Below, in pieces: positions 55,602 through 64,000 of a stretch of DNA of 64,000 nt (position 1 is the first letter of the stretch; the number at the start of each line of letters is the position of its first letter). The notes beneath the pieces were generated by a model. It ran no database searches and was not told the DNA's origin. It saw nothing but the letters and a program-made list of their open reading frames with translations. The translations under genes and the position numbers were made by a program. The stretch covers positions 5,146,001 to 5,210,000 of the forward strand of contig NZ_CP108383.1 in NCBI RefSeq assembly GCF_035958815.1, given 5' to 3'. Source of the stretch: Nocardia sp. NBC_01327 (GTDB taxonomy: Bacteria; Actinomycetota; Actinomycetes; Mycobacteriales; Mycobacteriaceae).

Positions 55602-56047
55602 CGTTCTGGGACCGCTACGGTGCCGCACTCGACTACGACCTGCTCGAGCGTGGCATCGACGTCCGGGAATGCTTCGGGCCACCGAACTATCGGGACCGGG
55701 ACTGGCGCACGATCTGGGCGTTCAAAGACCGGCTGCCGCGCGGCTCCCACTACAAAGCCGCCCTCGCGATGGACCCGGATCTCGCGGCAAGGCTCGTCGA
55801 AATCGAGGACGACGATGAACCCTCATCCACACCCGAGGGGTACACGATCGACACCTACCTGCTGCTGTCGGTGATCGACGCCTTGCAGGGTGTGCAAGCC
55901 GCGGTTATTGCCGCGGCCGGTGTGGATCCGCCGCGCATGTCACCGATGCCGCGACCGGCGACCGCGTTGGACGAGGCGCGCGAACTGCGGCGCATGCAGT
56001 CCATACAGACATTGATCGACCAATTCACCACCCCGGCTCCGGGGTGA
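55266..56047 (+). CDS. Tail assembly chaperone gpG-T by -1 programmed frameshift
   Basis: The -1 frame after 55586 continues ...GIGGLVAFWDRYGAALDYDL... for ~154 more residues (DRDWRTIWAFKDRLP...QSIQTLIDQFTTPAP) without its own ribosome-binding site, so it can only be reached by frameshifting at G-GGG-GGA (X-XXY-YYZ). Length and overlap match lambda G/GT. The long protein recruits tape measure during tail assembly. Confidence 0.85.
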
Positions 56048-56065
56048 ACCTCGAGAGGGAACCTC

Positions 56066-56446
56066 ATGATCCTCAAGGCCGTTCTTCCCGCCCAGTCCGC
56101 AGGCGGCGGTACCTCTGTGACCGTTGCCGGTACCTACGAAATGGAAGCCTACAACCCCGACACCATCGGCGCTGTCGTGATCGTCGCACCGTCGGCGGTT
56201 ACCGGTGTGGCGACCAACAACTTCACGGTGAATGTGCGGCAGGTGCGCGCGGGCACTGCGCTGTCCACGATCGCTACCCAAACCTTCGCGCTCGGCACCA
56301 ATCTCGCCGCCGAAACCCCGTTCACACTCACCGTCCCCACCCAGCCGCTGCTGTCCGCCGGTGATGTGGTGGACGTGCAGCTGGTGCAGAACGGCACCGG
56401 CCTCGCTGTTCCCGTGGGTGTCGAGGTCGAAGTCCACATCGGCTGA
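56066..56446 (+). CDS. Phage hypothetical structural protein, 126 aa
   Basis: MILKAVLPAQSAGGGTSVTV..., all-beta, with AVVIVAPSAVTGVATNNFTV and LSAGDVVDVQLVQNGTGLAV. Ribosome-binding site GAGAGGG. Between chaperone and tape measure; a beta-sandwich decoration of the tail is plausible. Confidence 0.5.
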   Translation: MILKAVLPAQSAGGGTSVTVAGTYEMEAYNPDTIGAVVIVAPSAVTGVATNNFTVNVRQVRAGTALSTIATQTFALGTNLAAETPFTLTVPTQPLLSAGDVVDVQLVQNGTGLAVPVGVEVEVHIG

Positions 56447-56447
56447 T

Positions 56448-56807
56448 CTAGGAGTTCTGGCCGCCGGCCGGGCAGTCAGCCTGGTTGGCGGCGGCCAGCG
56501 CCTGCGCAGTGTCTACCTTTGATTGCCGATAGGCGTCGGTGGCGTACGCCCATCGCACGTTCGCGTCGCTGCTGTCCTGCATCGAGTAATTGTTGCTGGG
56601 CAACAGAGTGTCGAGATAGTGCTGGTGCGTATTTCGCACCGCGTACGCGTCGTTGATCTGAGTCTGCTCTGCCTGCGCCAACGACCGATTGAAAGTGCCG
56701 CACGCGGTGCGGCCATCGGCGACCGGGGCGGCAGAGGCCACCGCGCCGCCGGAAACGGAAACCACCGCGCCGGCCAGAGCTGCGGCGGCGCACATACGAA
56801 TCGACAT
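56448..56807 (-). CDS. Secreted small protein on reverse strand within tail operon (moron)
   Basis: 119 residues. Signal peptide MSIRMCAAAALAGAVVSVSG... with cleavage after ASA (about residue 27). The mature ~90 residues are helical with two Cys (TACGTF, ADCPAG) likely forming a disulfide. Good ribosome-binding site (GAGGGA) 7 bases before the ATG at 56807. It is the only reverse-strand gene in the late block, so it must have its own promoter, the hallmark of a lysogenic-conversion moron. No family recognised. Confidence 0.75.
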   Translation of the reverse strand: MSIRMCAAAALAGAVVSVSGGAVASAAPVADGRTACGTFNRSLAQAEQTQINDAYAVRNTHQHYLDTLLPSNNYSMQDSSDANVRWAYATDAYRQSKVDTAQALAAANQADCPAGGQNS

Positions 56808-57043
56808 TCAAGTTCCCTCAAGCCATAGCAGCCCCCACAGGCCGCGTTGCGGCACACGGTAACGCCGGTACGCATAGCGCACCAGGGGAGCGGGCGGATT
56901 CCGGAAACATCTCCACAGGCGCGCCGGGCGACGCGCCCGACGCGCCGACCGGAGCACTGAAACAGCACTGCGGGTGCGGCGAATCGTCCTGTAGCGCAGA
57001 GCTGTTCACTGCGTCGCGCGCACCGCCCTGCGAATCCTTGTGT

Positions 57044-57061
57044 GACACAACTTAATAGAGG
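57044..57061 (+). promoter_or_regulatory. Late intergenic motif, copy 5, before tape measure
   Basis: GACACAACTTAATAGAGG, 14 bases upstream of ATG 57076. A second Shine-Dalgarno (GGTGA) lies between them. Confidence 0.7.
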
Positions 57062-57075
57062 TGGTGAGCCGCGTC

Positions 57076-60000
57076 ATGGCCGAATCCGACAGCTACTCAG
57101 CGGGCACTGCCTATTTGGCCATTGAGGCAGCGCTGGCTGAGGGGTTCGAGGCAGACCTTGCCGCCAAGCTCGCGTTGATCAAACCGCTCCCGATCTCGAT
57201 CACCGCAGATCTCGAGCAGTTCGCGAAGGACCTCGACAAGGGCTGGTCGGACCTCGGTCACACCTTGAAGGTGCAGGTCGAGCCGATCATGTCCGGCAAG
57301 CCCTTCGGTGAAGGCCTGGCCCCGGTCCCGATCGAGGCCGAGCTGAAAACCGACAAGGCTGACGCACAGCTGCGTGAGTTCTTCTCGGTGGTCCCGATCT
57401 ACGAGATCCCGGTGGTGCTCAACACCGCCGCCGCCGACGGGCAACTCGAGGACCTGCGCCGGCGTGCCGCGGAACCGATCACCATGAACGTCAACCCCGC
57501 CGGGCAGCGTGGTGGCCAGGGGCAGGGGTTCGCGCCGGGCATGGCGGCGATGCATCAGTCGCAAGCCGACGCGGCACGCCGTGTGCTGAACGCGGCAGCG
57601 CAGCAGGAACCGGAAGTCGCGTCCCAGCAGCTGCTGGCCGGCGCCGCGAGGAACGCCCCCGACGCAGCGCAACAACTGCTGCTCAACGGCTCGCACCAGA
57701 ACCGCGCCGCAGGGTCTCCGTACGGTGAGGACACCAAAGCGGCCGCGCTGGAATTGATGCGGCAGGCCTACGCGCAAGGAATGTCGCAGGCGGCGGCGAG
57801 CCGGTCGGCCGCAAGCGGGTTCGAGAACGGGCCTGCGGCGGCCACGGTCGCGGCGTGGGCGCGTGATGCGGGGCTGACACGCCCCCCGCGCGGAAGCACC
57901 GCCGACACCGGCAGCGATGATCGCTCCGCATCCAAACCTGATGTGGTTCAAAAGGATCTGCTTGCTCGGCTTGCGCGCATGCAGGACGATGTCGAGCGCC
58001 GGATTCCGCTCACCGCTGAGGGTGAGCAGGTGCGGCGCAGCATCCGCCAGGCTGGTTCCGGGATCGCCGGCATTGTCGGGTCCCCGCTGCCTGAGGATCC
58101 GGCGGCCGCCGCGGAGCATCGGCGTGCGGCCGCGGAGTCGGTCGGCAATTTCCGCAGCGATGCGGAGAAGGATCTGCGGTCGGTCGGGGTCGACAAAAAC
58201 GCTAACGGTCTCAACGGTCTCACCGCCTTCTTCAAGGCGCTGGGCAGTGATGTCAGCTTCGGGAGCTTGCTCGGGGCGGCCCCGAACCTTGGCGGGCACT
58301 CCTCGTGGACCTCGATGTTGCGCGGCTCGGGCGGCGGTGCGGGAGGCGCGGAGGCCGGTGCCGCCGGTGCCGCGGAAGGCGCGGCCACTGGTCTCGATGC
58401 GCTGAGCGCGGCCGCCGGTCCCATCGGTGTCGTGCTCGTCGGATTCGGGGAGGGTCTGAAGACTGCGCTCGGCGCGGCGGTCGAGTTCTCGATGAAGGTC
58501 TCCGAGGTCGCGCTGAAGATCGGCGGAATCGCCTTCGCCGGTGGGTTGCTCGCCGATGCGGGTGCGGCCGGTCTGACCGGGATGTTCGGTGCGCACAACG
58601 TCGGGGGCGCACTGCAGGCCCAGGACGCGGTGCACGAGTGGCAGATCGACCCGAATGCGCAACGCGCACAGCAGTCTTCGGTGATCTCCGCCCAGCAAGG
58701 GCAGGTCTCTGCCGGTGAGGGTGTCGAGCACTCCCAGTGGGGTGTGGAGGATGCCCTGTTCGGTGCGAAGGCGGCGCAGGAGCAGTTGACGATGGCGCAG
58801 GAGTCCGCTGTCCTGGCGCAGCGCAGCCTCAACGACGCCTACCGGGAATCCGCCCGGAACGTCCGCGACATGAACACCGCCCTGCAAGACGCGAAGCTCA
58901 ATCAGGAGGGCGCGGCGCTGGCGGTGGCCGAGGCGCGCACCAGCTTGTTGCAAACGGAGCTCTCACCTGATTCGACAGCGATCGACCGTCAGCGCGCGCT
59001 GTGGAATGTCGACTACACCAAGCAGCGCTATGCGGAGTCGAAGAACAAAACCTCCGACGCGTCGGTGGATGCGTCGATTGCCAATCAGCGTGGTGTGAAC
59101 GATTCCACCCCGGTGCTGCAGGCCACGCAAGGTGTGCAGCAGGCCAGCCTCGGGGTGGAGCAGGCCGTACACGCGCAGGTCGATGCCGGTCACCAGATCA
59201 CCGCGGCCTCCGAGCAGATCGCCGCCGCCGCGGTGCAGGTGCAGTTGGCGGGGTTGGCGATGGCGCAAGCGCTGAATCCGACACCGATCGACGACTACAA
59301 CGTGGCGCTGTCGAAGCTGTCGCCTAACGCCCAAGACTTCGTCAAAACCCTCGGTGCTATGGCACCGGATATGCGGGATTTGCAGCGGGCCGTCCAGGAT
59401 CAGCTGTTCGAGAATCTCGGGGCGTCGATAAAGAAGTTCTCCGACGATCAAGGCATCGCGATCGCCGAAGCGACCACCGGTATCGCCCATGCCCTCAACA
59501 CCGGATTGCGGGACGCGCTCAGTGGTGTGGACCAATTGTTCACCCAAATGCAAAGGGACGGCACCTGGGATGCGTTCCTCAAAGGCGTCGAGGATTTCGC
59601 GAAGGGTATCGCCCCCGTCATCGTGAGCGTCGTCGACCTGTTCATGACGCTCGGTGCGAAAACGTCACCCATTGTCGGGCCGTTGATGACGCAGCTCAGT
59701 ACGAGTATCACCAAGATCGCTGGTCCGCTCGGTGATCTGGCGAAGTCCTTCGGTCAGGCCCTCGTCGATATTCTGCCGTCGCTGACCGACGATTTCATTG
59801 CGTTCGCGAAAACGGTCACCGACTCGAACATGATGGATTCACTGTCGCAGGTTTTCCAGGAGCTGTCTCACATTTTCGTCGAGTTGGCTCCCGATATCGG
59901 TCCGCTGGTGAGTGCACTCGCCGACGATTTCATGGCATTCATGAAGGGATTCGACAAGGGCGGCGGCACCGGCACCATCAAAACATTGGCTGACGGTTTC

Positions 60001-62649
60001 ATCGATCTGTTCAAGGCTGTCGGGCCGCTTATGGAACCGCTGGGCCATTTGATGGCCACTGTGCTGCCACTGCTGATCGGGTACGTGATCGAGCTGATCC
60101 CGTGGATCGAAAAAATGGTGCCCAAGTTCGAGAACTGGTGGCACACAGCGCAACCGCTCGTCGAGCAGATCGGCAAGCTGATCGACCACCTCCCCGGCCT
60201 GATCAAGGCCAGTGGAGACGTGCTCGGCCCCATCGCCGCCATCGCGGGCGCATTCATGGACGTGTGGACCGCGATCGACAAGGTCGTCACCAAGTTCGAC
60301 GATTTCGTGCGGAAGCTGACCGGGTCGAAGAAGGGCGACCTGACCGACAGCATCCTGCACGGGATCACCGGCATGCTCGGTCTCAACGTCATCACCGATC
60401 TCGGCCACGCTACCGGCGGCCCGATCAGCGGGCCGGGAACCGGCACCTCCGACAGCATCCCGGCGATGCTCTCGGACGGCGAGTACGTGATCAACGCCAA
60501 GGCGGCCGCCAACCACCGCCCACTGCTGGACTCCATCAACTACGGGGCTCAGGGTTTCGCCGGCGGCGGCGCGGTCTCGGCGTTGAGCAGCCTGCGCAAT
60601 GTGGCGTTCATACCGCGCCAGCTCGCCGGAAACCCGAAGAGCGTCATCGCGAAGGTCGCCTCGAAAGGCATCCGTAAGTTCGCGACCGGCGGCCCGGTCA
60701 AGGCACAAACCTGGGGCATCAACCACCCGAACATCCCGTACGTGTGGGGTTACAGCGGTGTGGACGGGGCGGACTGCTCCGGGTATGTGGGATTGCTGCA
60801 GCAGGTCGCGACCGGTATCGCGAACCCCACCAAACGTATCGGTGTCACCGGTGATGTGGTGGCCGGGACGTGGCCGCAGCTCATCGCGGGCGCCTCCAAA
60901 ACTGATCCGTTCGTCATCGGCGCGAATGCCACCCATATGGCGGCCTCGATCCTCGGCACCAATTTCGAGGAGCGCCAGCCCGGTGAGGACGCACGGATCG
61001 GCACCCGCGCCACGTCTCCGTTCGATCCGCAGTTCACGGTGGTGGCGCATGTGAATCCGCAGGCGTTCAACCCGGCCTACGTCGCCGACGCCACCGACAC
61101 GACAGGCAACGGTGGTTCGGCCCCCGACCCGGACGTGGCCGCCCTGGGCAGCACGACAGACCAAACGGCGGGGGAGTCGGCCCTGACCGGGTACAAGCCC
61201 AGCACCTGGTCGGATTGGGCGGGAGACAACACCACCAAGGGCATCGAGAGTCTGGCCCAGTTCGGGACGTTGTTCCCGCCACTGACCGGCGACGCCCCCA
61301 AGGGTCCGATGGACGCATTCAAAACCCAGCTGACGCAGGCGACATCGGATGCCCCTGCCGATCAACAAGATTGGCTCAAGAAGTTCCTGGTCGGATTGAC
61401 CGACTCCGGAACAGGAACAGGAACAGGAACGGGGACAGCAGCACCAGCGGATCAGACGCCCGCGACCGGAACCGGCGCGGGCGACGGGACCGCCGCCGCG
61501 GCGATCACCCCGCCGAACACGACGGCCGCACCGCCGTCGAAGGGCACCGACCAGCTCGCGTCGGAAGGCGCGTCCGGTGGACTTCTCGGGGCCGCGTACC
61601 ACGCGCTCGGGGGGTTTTCCAAAGCCGCGGGCAAGTTCGTCTCCGGTCAGGTATCGAGTGCGCTCAACGTGGTCGGTGGCAGCAGTCTCGACAATGTCCC
61701 GGGGTGGGTCAAGGGCGCCTACGCCTACAACACACTCCTGATCAGCCAGCAATCGCTGCAGCAGCAAACCGATCTGAAAAACGCCCAAGCCGCGCTCGCC
61801 CGGAGTACGCAGTCGAACACCCCCGACACCACGACGACCGACAGTGCTGCTCCCGCACCGGATGCCACCACCAGCACTACCGGTGGTGGTGGGAACTCCG
61901 GTGCCACTACGGCTCCGGCACCCAATCGCGACGCGCACCAGCAATCCTCGCCGAACAACGATCCGGCGTTGAACCACGACGCCCACAGCAGCGGGGCGTG
62001 GTCGGTCGACCCGTCGGTCTTCTCCGCGGTCAAGGGCGCGGCAGCCTTGTACGGGTGGTCCACCGGGGCGCAATGGGCGGCGCTGTATCAGCTGATCGGG
62101 AACGAATCCTCCTGGAATCCGGACGCATCCGCCGAACCGGCGTCGGATGCGTTCGGGCTGTATCAGTTCCTGTCCACGACCTGGGCTGATGTCGGCGGGT
62201 ACAAGTCGTCCGATCCGAAGGTGCAGGCGGTGTACGGCGACAAGTACATCCAGCAGCGGTACGGGGATCCGGTGAAGGCATTGGCGGCCTGGAATTCGAG
62301 GTCACCGCACTGGTACGCCTCCGGCGGAGACGTATCCGGAGACGGGTCCAGCATCGGCGACATGATCCCGGCGATGCTCTCCAACGGGGAGTTCGTGGTC
62401 AACGCCAATGCCGCGGACCGGCATCGGTCGCTGCTGCATGCGATCAATACCGATGCCGCCGGGTCGCAGGCTTTGCAGCTGCGGCAGGTGATCCCCTCCA
62501 AAGGCTTGGTCGGGGCAGGGGTTTCGCGCGGCGGCCCGGACAACAGCACCACGATCAACGTCCACGCCGCCGATGTCGAGCAGGGATTCCAGCGCGCCCA
62601 GCTGTATCAGCAGCAGCGCGCCGCTACCTACACCAGCCGCTGGCGGTAA
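57076..62649 (+). CDS. Tail tape measure protein with NlpC/P60-like and SLT domains
   Basis: About 1,857 residues from ATG 57076; GTG at 57061/57064 is an alternative. Long helical central part (about 530-1000) with Ala-rich coiled coil and hydrophobic helices typical of tape measures. Around 1215-1330 lies an NlpC/P60-like peptidase segment (WGYSGVDGADCSGYVGLLQQ, with a later NATHMAAS His). Around 1648-1748 is a soluble lytic transglycosylase segment (YQLIGNESSWNPDASAE, with the catalytic Glu, and AFGLYQFLSTTWADVG). Two copies of an IPAMLS(D/N)GE(Y/F)V(I/V)NA motif (about 1130 and 1765) follow TMP convention. It sets tail length and drills the cell wall. Confidence 0.9.
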   Translation: MAESDSYSAGTAYLAIEAALAEGFEADLAAKLALIKPLPISITADLEQFAKDLDKGWSDLGHTLKVQVEPIMSGKPFGEGLAPVPIEAELKTDKADAQLREFFSVVPIYEIPVVLNTAAADGQLEDLRRRAAEPITMNVNPAGQRGGQGQGFAPGMAAMHQSQADAARRVLNAAAQQEPEVASQQLLAGAARNAPDAAQQLLLNGSHQNRAAGSPYGEDTKAAALELMRQAYAQGMSQAAASRSAASGFENGPAAATVAAWARDAGLTRPPRGSTADTGSDDRSASKPDVVQKDLLARLARMQDDVERRIPLTAEGEQVRRSIRQAGSGIAGIVGSPLPEDPAAAAEHRRAAAESVGNFRSDAEKDLRSVGVDKNANGLNGLTAFFKALGSDVSFGSLLGAAPNLGGHSSWTSMLRGSGGGAGGAEAGAAGAAEGAATGLDALSAAAGPIGVVLVGFGEGLKTALGAAVEFSMKVSEVALKIGGIAFAGGLLADAGAAGLTGMFGAHNVGGALQAQDAVHEWQIDPNAQRAQQSSVISAQQGQVSAGEGVEHSQWGVEDALFGAKAAQEQLTMAQESAVLAQRSLNDAYRESARNVRDMNTALQDAKLNQEGAALAVAEARTSLLQTELSPDSTAIDRQRALWNVDYTKQRYAESKNKTSDASVDASIANQRGVNDSTPVLQATQGVQQASLGVEQAVHAQVDAGHQITAASEQIAAAAVQVQLAGLAMAQALNPTPIDDYNVALSKLSPNAQDFVKTLGAMAPDMRDLQRAVQDQLFENLGASIKKFSDDQGIAIAEATTGIAHALNTGLRDALSGVDQLFTQMQRDGTWDAFLKGVEDFAKGIAPVIVSVVDLFMTLGAKTSPIVGPLMTQLSTSITKIAGPLGDLAKSFGQALVDILPSLTDDFIAFAKTVTDSNMMDSLSQVFQELSHIFVELAPDIGPLVSALADDFMAFMKGFDKGGGTGTIKTLADGFIDLFKAVGPLMEPLGHLMATVLPLLIGYVIELIPWIEKMVPKFENWWHTAQPLVEQIGKLIDHLPGLIKASGDVLGPIAAIAGAFMDVWTAIDKVVTKFDDFVRKLTGSKKGDLTDSILHGITGMLGLNVITDLGHATGGPISGPGTGTSDSIPAMLSDGEYVINAKAAANHRPLLDSINYGAQGFAGGGAVSALSSLRNVAFIPRQLAGNPKSVIAKVASKGIRKFATGGPVKAQTWGINHPNIPYVWGYSGVDGADCSGYVGLLQQVATGIANPTKRIGVTGDVVAGTWPQLIAGASKTDPFVIGANATHMAASILGTNFEERQPGEDARIGTRATSPFDPQFTVVAHVNPQAFNPAYVADATDTTGNGGSAPDPDVAALGSTTDQTAGESALTGYKPSTWSDWAGDNTTKGIESLAQFGTLFPPLTGDAPKGPMDAFKTQLTQATSDAPADQQDWLKKFLVGLTDSGTGTGTGTGTAAPADQTPATGTGAGDGTAAAAITPPNTTAAPPSKGTDQLASEGASGGLLGAAYHALGGFSKAAGKFVSGQVSSALNVVGGSSLDNVPGWVKGAYAYNTLLISQQSLQQQTDLKNAQAALARSTQSNTPDTTTTDSAAPAPDATTSTTGGGGNSGATTAPAPNRDAHQQSSPNNDPALNHDAHSSGAWSVDPSVFSAVKGAAALYGWSTGAQWAALYQLIGNESSWNPDASAEPASDAFGLYQFLSTTWADVGGYKSSDPKVQAVYGDKYIQQRYGDPVKALAAWNSRSPHWYASGGDVSGDGSSIGDMIPAMLSNGEFVVNANAADRHRSLLHAINTDAAGSQALQLRQVIPSKGLVGAGVSRGGPDNSTTINVHAADVEQGFQRAQLYQQQRAATYTSRWR

Positions 62650-62696
62650 CCCGCCTGCTCAGGTCCGGGCAGGTGGGTTACCGAACAAGCAACCCC

Positions 62697-62715
62697 CACA
62701 ACTGAATACAGGAGG
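62697..62715 (+). promoter_or_regulatory. Late intergenic motif, copy 6, before distal tail gene
   Basis: CACAACTGAATACAGGAGG, 6 bases before TTG 62721. One base differs from the GAATAGAGG core. Confidence 0.7.
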
Positions 62716-62720
62716 CGACT

Positions 62721-63614
62721 TTGGCGACGCCCGCAATGATCCAGCTGACCGGCGTCGACAACTCCGTGTGGACGCTGGCCGGTCCCGGGCAAGCTCAGCA
62801 GGGTGTGGAGTTGGGGACCAACCCCAGCGGGATCTACGACGCACCGGTCACCACGATCTGGAACCAGTCCGCGTTCCAGATCGGCAGTACTTTCGCCGGG
62901 TACAAGATCCCCAAACGCGACGTCGTGTTCGGGGTCAACATCTTCGAACTGCCCGGAATGTCCTGGCAGTCGGTGGATTCGGCGTGGCGCAGGGCGTGGG
63001 CGTACGACCAGGACTCGACGCTCACGATCACCACCGAGACCGGCACCCGGTCCCTGCTGCTGCGGATGTCGCAGCAACCATCCATGTCCTCGGTCCATGA
63101 TCCGCACCTGAAGCTCTGGGCGCAGGTCACCATGACCTGCACCGCAGGTATTCCCTGGTGGGTCGAGCAGGACTCCACTCAGAACTGGGTGGCGCCGATC
63201 GACACGACCGGCGGGGCTATCACGTCCGGGACGATCCTCATCGAGAACCCCACCGATCAGGCCATGTACCTCAAGTGGGTGTGCTCGGCGCCGGCGCAGT
63301 GGACGTTGCCCGACTTCTCCTGGGGCAACAACTTTTACGGGCGCGCGAGCACCGACGCGAACCGGGTGATCACTCTCCCGCGTACCAGTGCCGGTCAAGA
63401 CCTGACGGTGGACACGGACCCGATGGCGGAGATGATCGTCGCCGCTGACGGGTCACTGATGTGGGCGCTTATGGGCGGTGTCAGCTTCGAATACGCTGTC
63501 CCGCCCTATACCAAGTCCACCGCTGTCCCGGTATCGGTGACCTACGCCCCCGCGGGCGCATCGGTGATGTGCGTGCAACCGCGCAACTGGTCGCGTCCGT
63601 GGGGTGGGCAATGA
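62721..63614 (+). CDS. Distal/minor tail protein
   Basis: 297 residues from TTG 62721, with AGGAGG upstream. MATPAMIQLTGVDNSVWTLA... all-beta, with RSLLLRMSQQPSMSSVHDPH and WVCSAPAQWTLPDFSW. Position after the tape measure corresponds to Dit/minor tail protein of actinobacterial siphoviruses. Overlaps the next gene by 4 bases. Confidence 0.75.
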   Translation: MATPAMIQLTGVDNSVWTLAGPGQAQQGVELGTNPSGIYDAPVTTIWNQSAFQIGSTFAGYKIPKRDVVFGVNIFELPGMSWQSVDSAWRRAWAYDQDSTLTITTETGTRSLLLRMSQQPSMSSVHDPHLKLWAQVTMTCTAGIPWWVEQDSTQNWVAPIDTTGGAITSGTILIENPTDQAMYLKWVCSAPAQWTLPDFSWGNNFYGRASTDANRVITLPRTSAGQDLTVDTDPMAEMIVAADGSLMWALMGGVSFEYAVPPYTKSTAVPVSVTYAPAGASVMCVQPRNWSRPWGGQ

Positions 63615-64000
63615 CCAACGTTCTCGATCTGCCCAAGATCTACGCCGACGCGAAAGCTGTTCAGCGGCACCGGCAAATCCAACGCTTCTCCCGTCCGCTG
63701 GTGCGCCTGTGGGACGGCAACTGGGTGTTGCGCGGGAACTGCACCCAGGAGATCGGCGGGGACTTCATCTGGCTGCTGAACGAAACCGGTACCGGGAAAT
63801 TGGTTCTCCCGCCGGAGAGCTACCTGGCGAAGTGGGCCTTGTCCACGATGTCCTCCAACCCGCAGAACGTGCACATCACCGTCGACAAGAACGGTGCCCG
63901 CTGGGGCGGGCGGATGTCGAAGGCCACCGTGAAGACCGACGACCAGGGCATCACCGTGGTCGAACTGGACTTCCTGCACGACTACGAGGAACTCAAACAC
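63611..64000 (+). CDS. Minor tail protein, Gp37/Gp68-like, cut by window end
   Basis: The first 130 residues are visible: MTNVLDLPKIYADAKAVQRH... then SRPLVRLWDGNWVLRGNCTQ. The pattern resembles the Gp37/Gp68 family of minor tail proteins seen in ReqiPepy6-type phages. Next gene after Dit in that order, usually the tail-tip or baseplate hub. The frame runs past base 64,000. Confidence 0.65.
   Translation, partial: MTNVLDLPKIYADAKAVQRHRQIQRFSRPLVRLWDGNWVLRGNCTQEIGGDFIWLLNETGTGKLVLPPESYLAKWALSTMSSNPQNVHITVDKNGARWGGRMSKATVKTDDQGITVVELDFLHDYEELKH

Noticed and set aside
59839..62073. 744-codon reverse frame in the tape measure gene
   Set aside because: Antisense of the TMP; no ribosome-binding site or signal, Arg/Gly/Val-rich shadow.

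Overview
The window is high-GC actinobacterial DNA, most likely from a Nocardia. Signs of this are the many GTG/TTG starts, TGATG and GTGA gene overlaps, AraC/TetR/MerR regulators, an Scr1-type helix-turn-helix protein with a DUF6879 partner, a DUF574 methyltransferase, and two tandem copies of a monooxygenase that closely resembles the rifampicin monooxygenase (Rox) of Nocardia. It has two parts: bacterial chromosome from 1 to about 22.3 kb, and the left and central part of a siphovirus-type prophage from about 22.4 kb to the end. Neither the right end of the prophage nor an integrase is in view.

Chromosomal part (1-22.3 kb). In order: the start of a NUDIX hydrolase and an overlapping XRE/DUF5919-type regulator; a HAD phosphatase gene broken by an in-frame stop at codon 7; a small gene / DUF6879 / Scr1-type cassette; an ECF42-type sigma factor coupled to its DGPF (YCII) partner; the tandem rox pair behind a near-perfect rifamycin-associated element (RAE); a GNAT remnant; a secreted chymotrypsin-fold protease; a DHA2 drug exporter converging on an AraC regulator; a zinc-knuckle/coiled-coil protein; a DUF574 methyltransferase; YggT; a GNAT; a TetR regulator diverging from an amidohydrolase across a perfect operator palindrome; a lipoprotein; an alpha/beta hydrolase and metallo-beta-lactamase pair diverging from a MerR regulator; and the 3' half of a cytochrome P450 that stops abruptly where phage-like DNA begins. 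The rox genes, exporter, hydrolases and P450 give this stretch an antibiotic and xenobiotic defence character.

Prophage early and accessory part (22.4-42.4 kb). This holds dozens of small genes on both strands, arranged around three divergent control regions (about 26.96-27.04, 32.45 and 36.34 kb), each marked by palindromes or repeated operators. Notable cargo: a Schlafen/AlbA_2-type protein ending a leftward operon; three DUF6221-type paralogues; an XRE antitoxin-like gene coupled to a SecB-like chaperone, which suggests a toxin-antitoxin-chaperone (TAC) module; a tRNA-Lys; a train of genes joined by the same GAGGAGTCCTGATG junction; and a winged-helix gene with an in-frame TAA. No replication genes are recognisable.

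Prophage late part (42.5-64 kb). The order is classical for a siphovirus: TerS, TerL (PBSX type), a membrane/tRNA/metal-transporter insert (initiator-like tRNA-CAT, DUF1003, shortened VIT/CCC1), portal (SPP1 type), minor capsid protein, scaffold, P22-type capsid protein, connectors, tail terminator, tail tube with an Ig-like domain, tail chaperones with a -1 frameshift (GGGGGGA), a reverse-strand secreted protein, a tape measure of about 1,860 residues with two peptidoglycan-cleaving domains, and two distal/minor tail proteins. A conserved intergenic element (ACAACTGAATAGAGG) precedes six late genes, including portal, capsid, tail tube, tape measure and distal tail.
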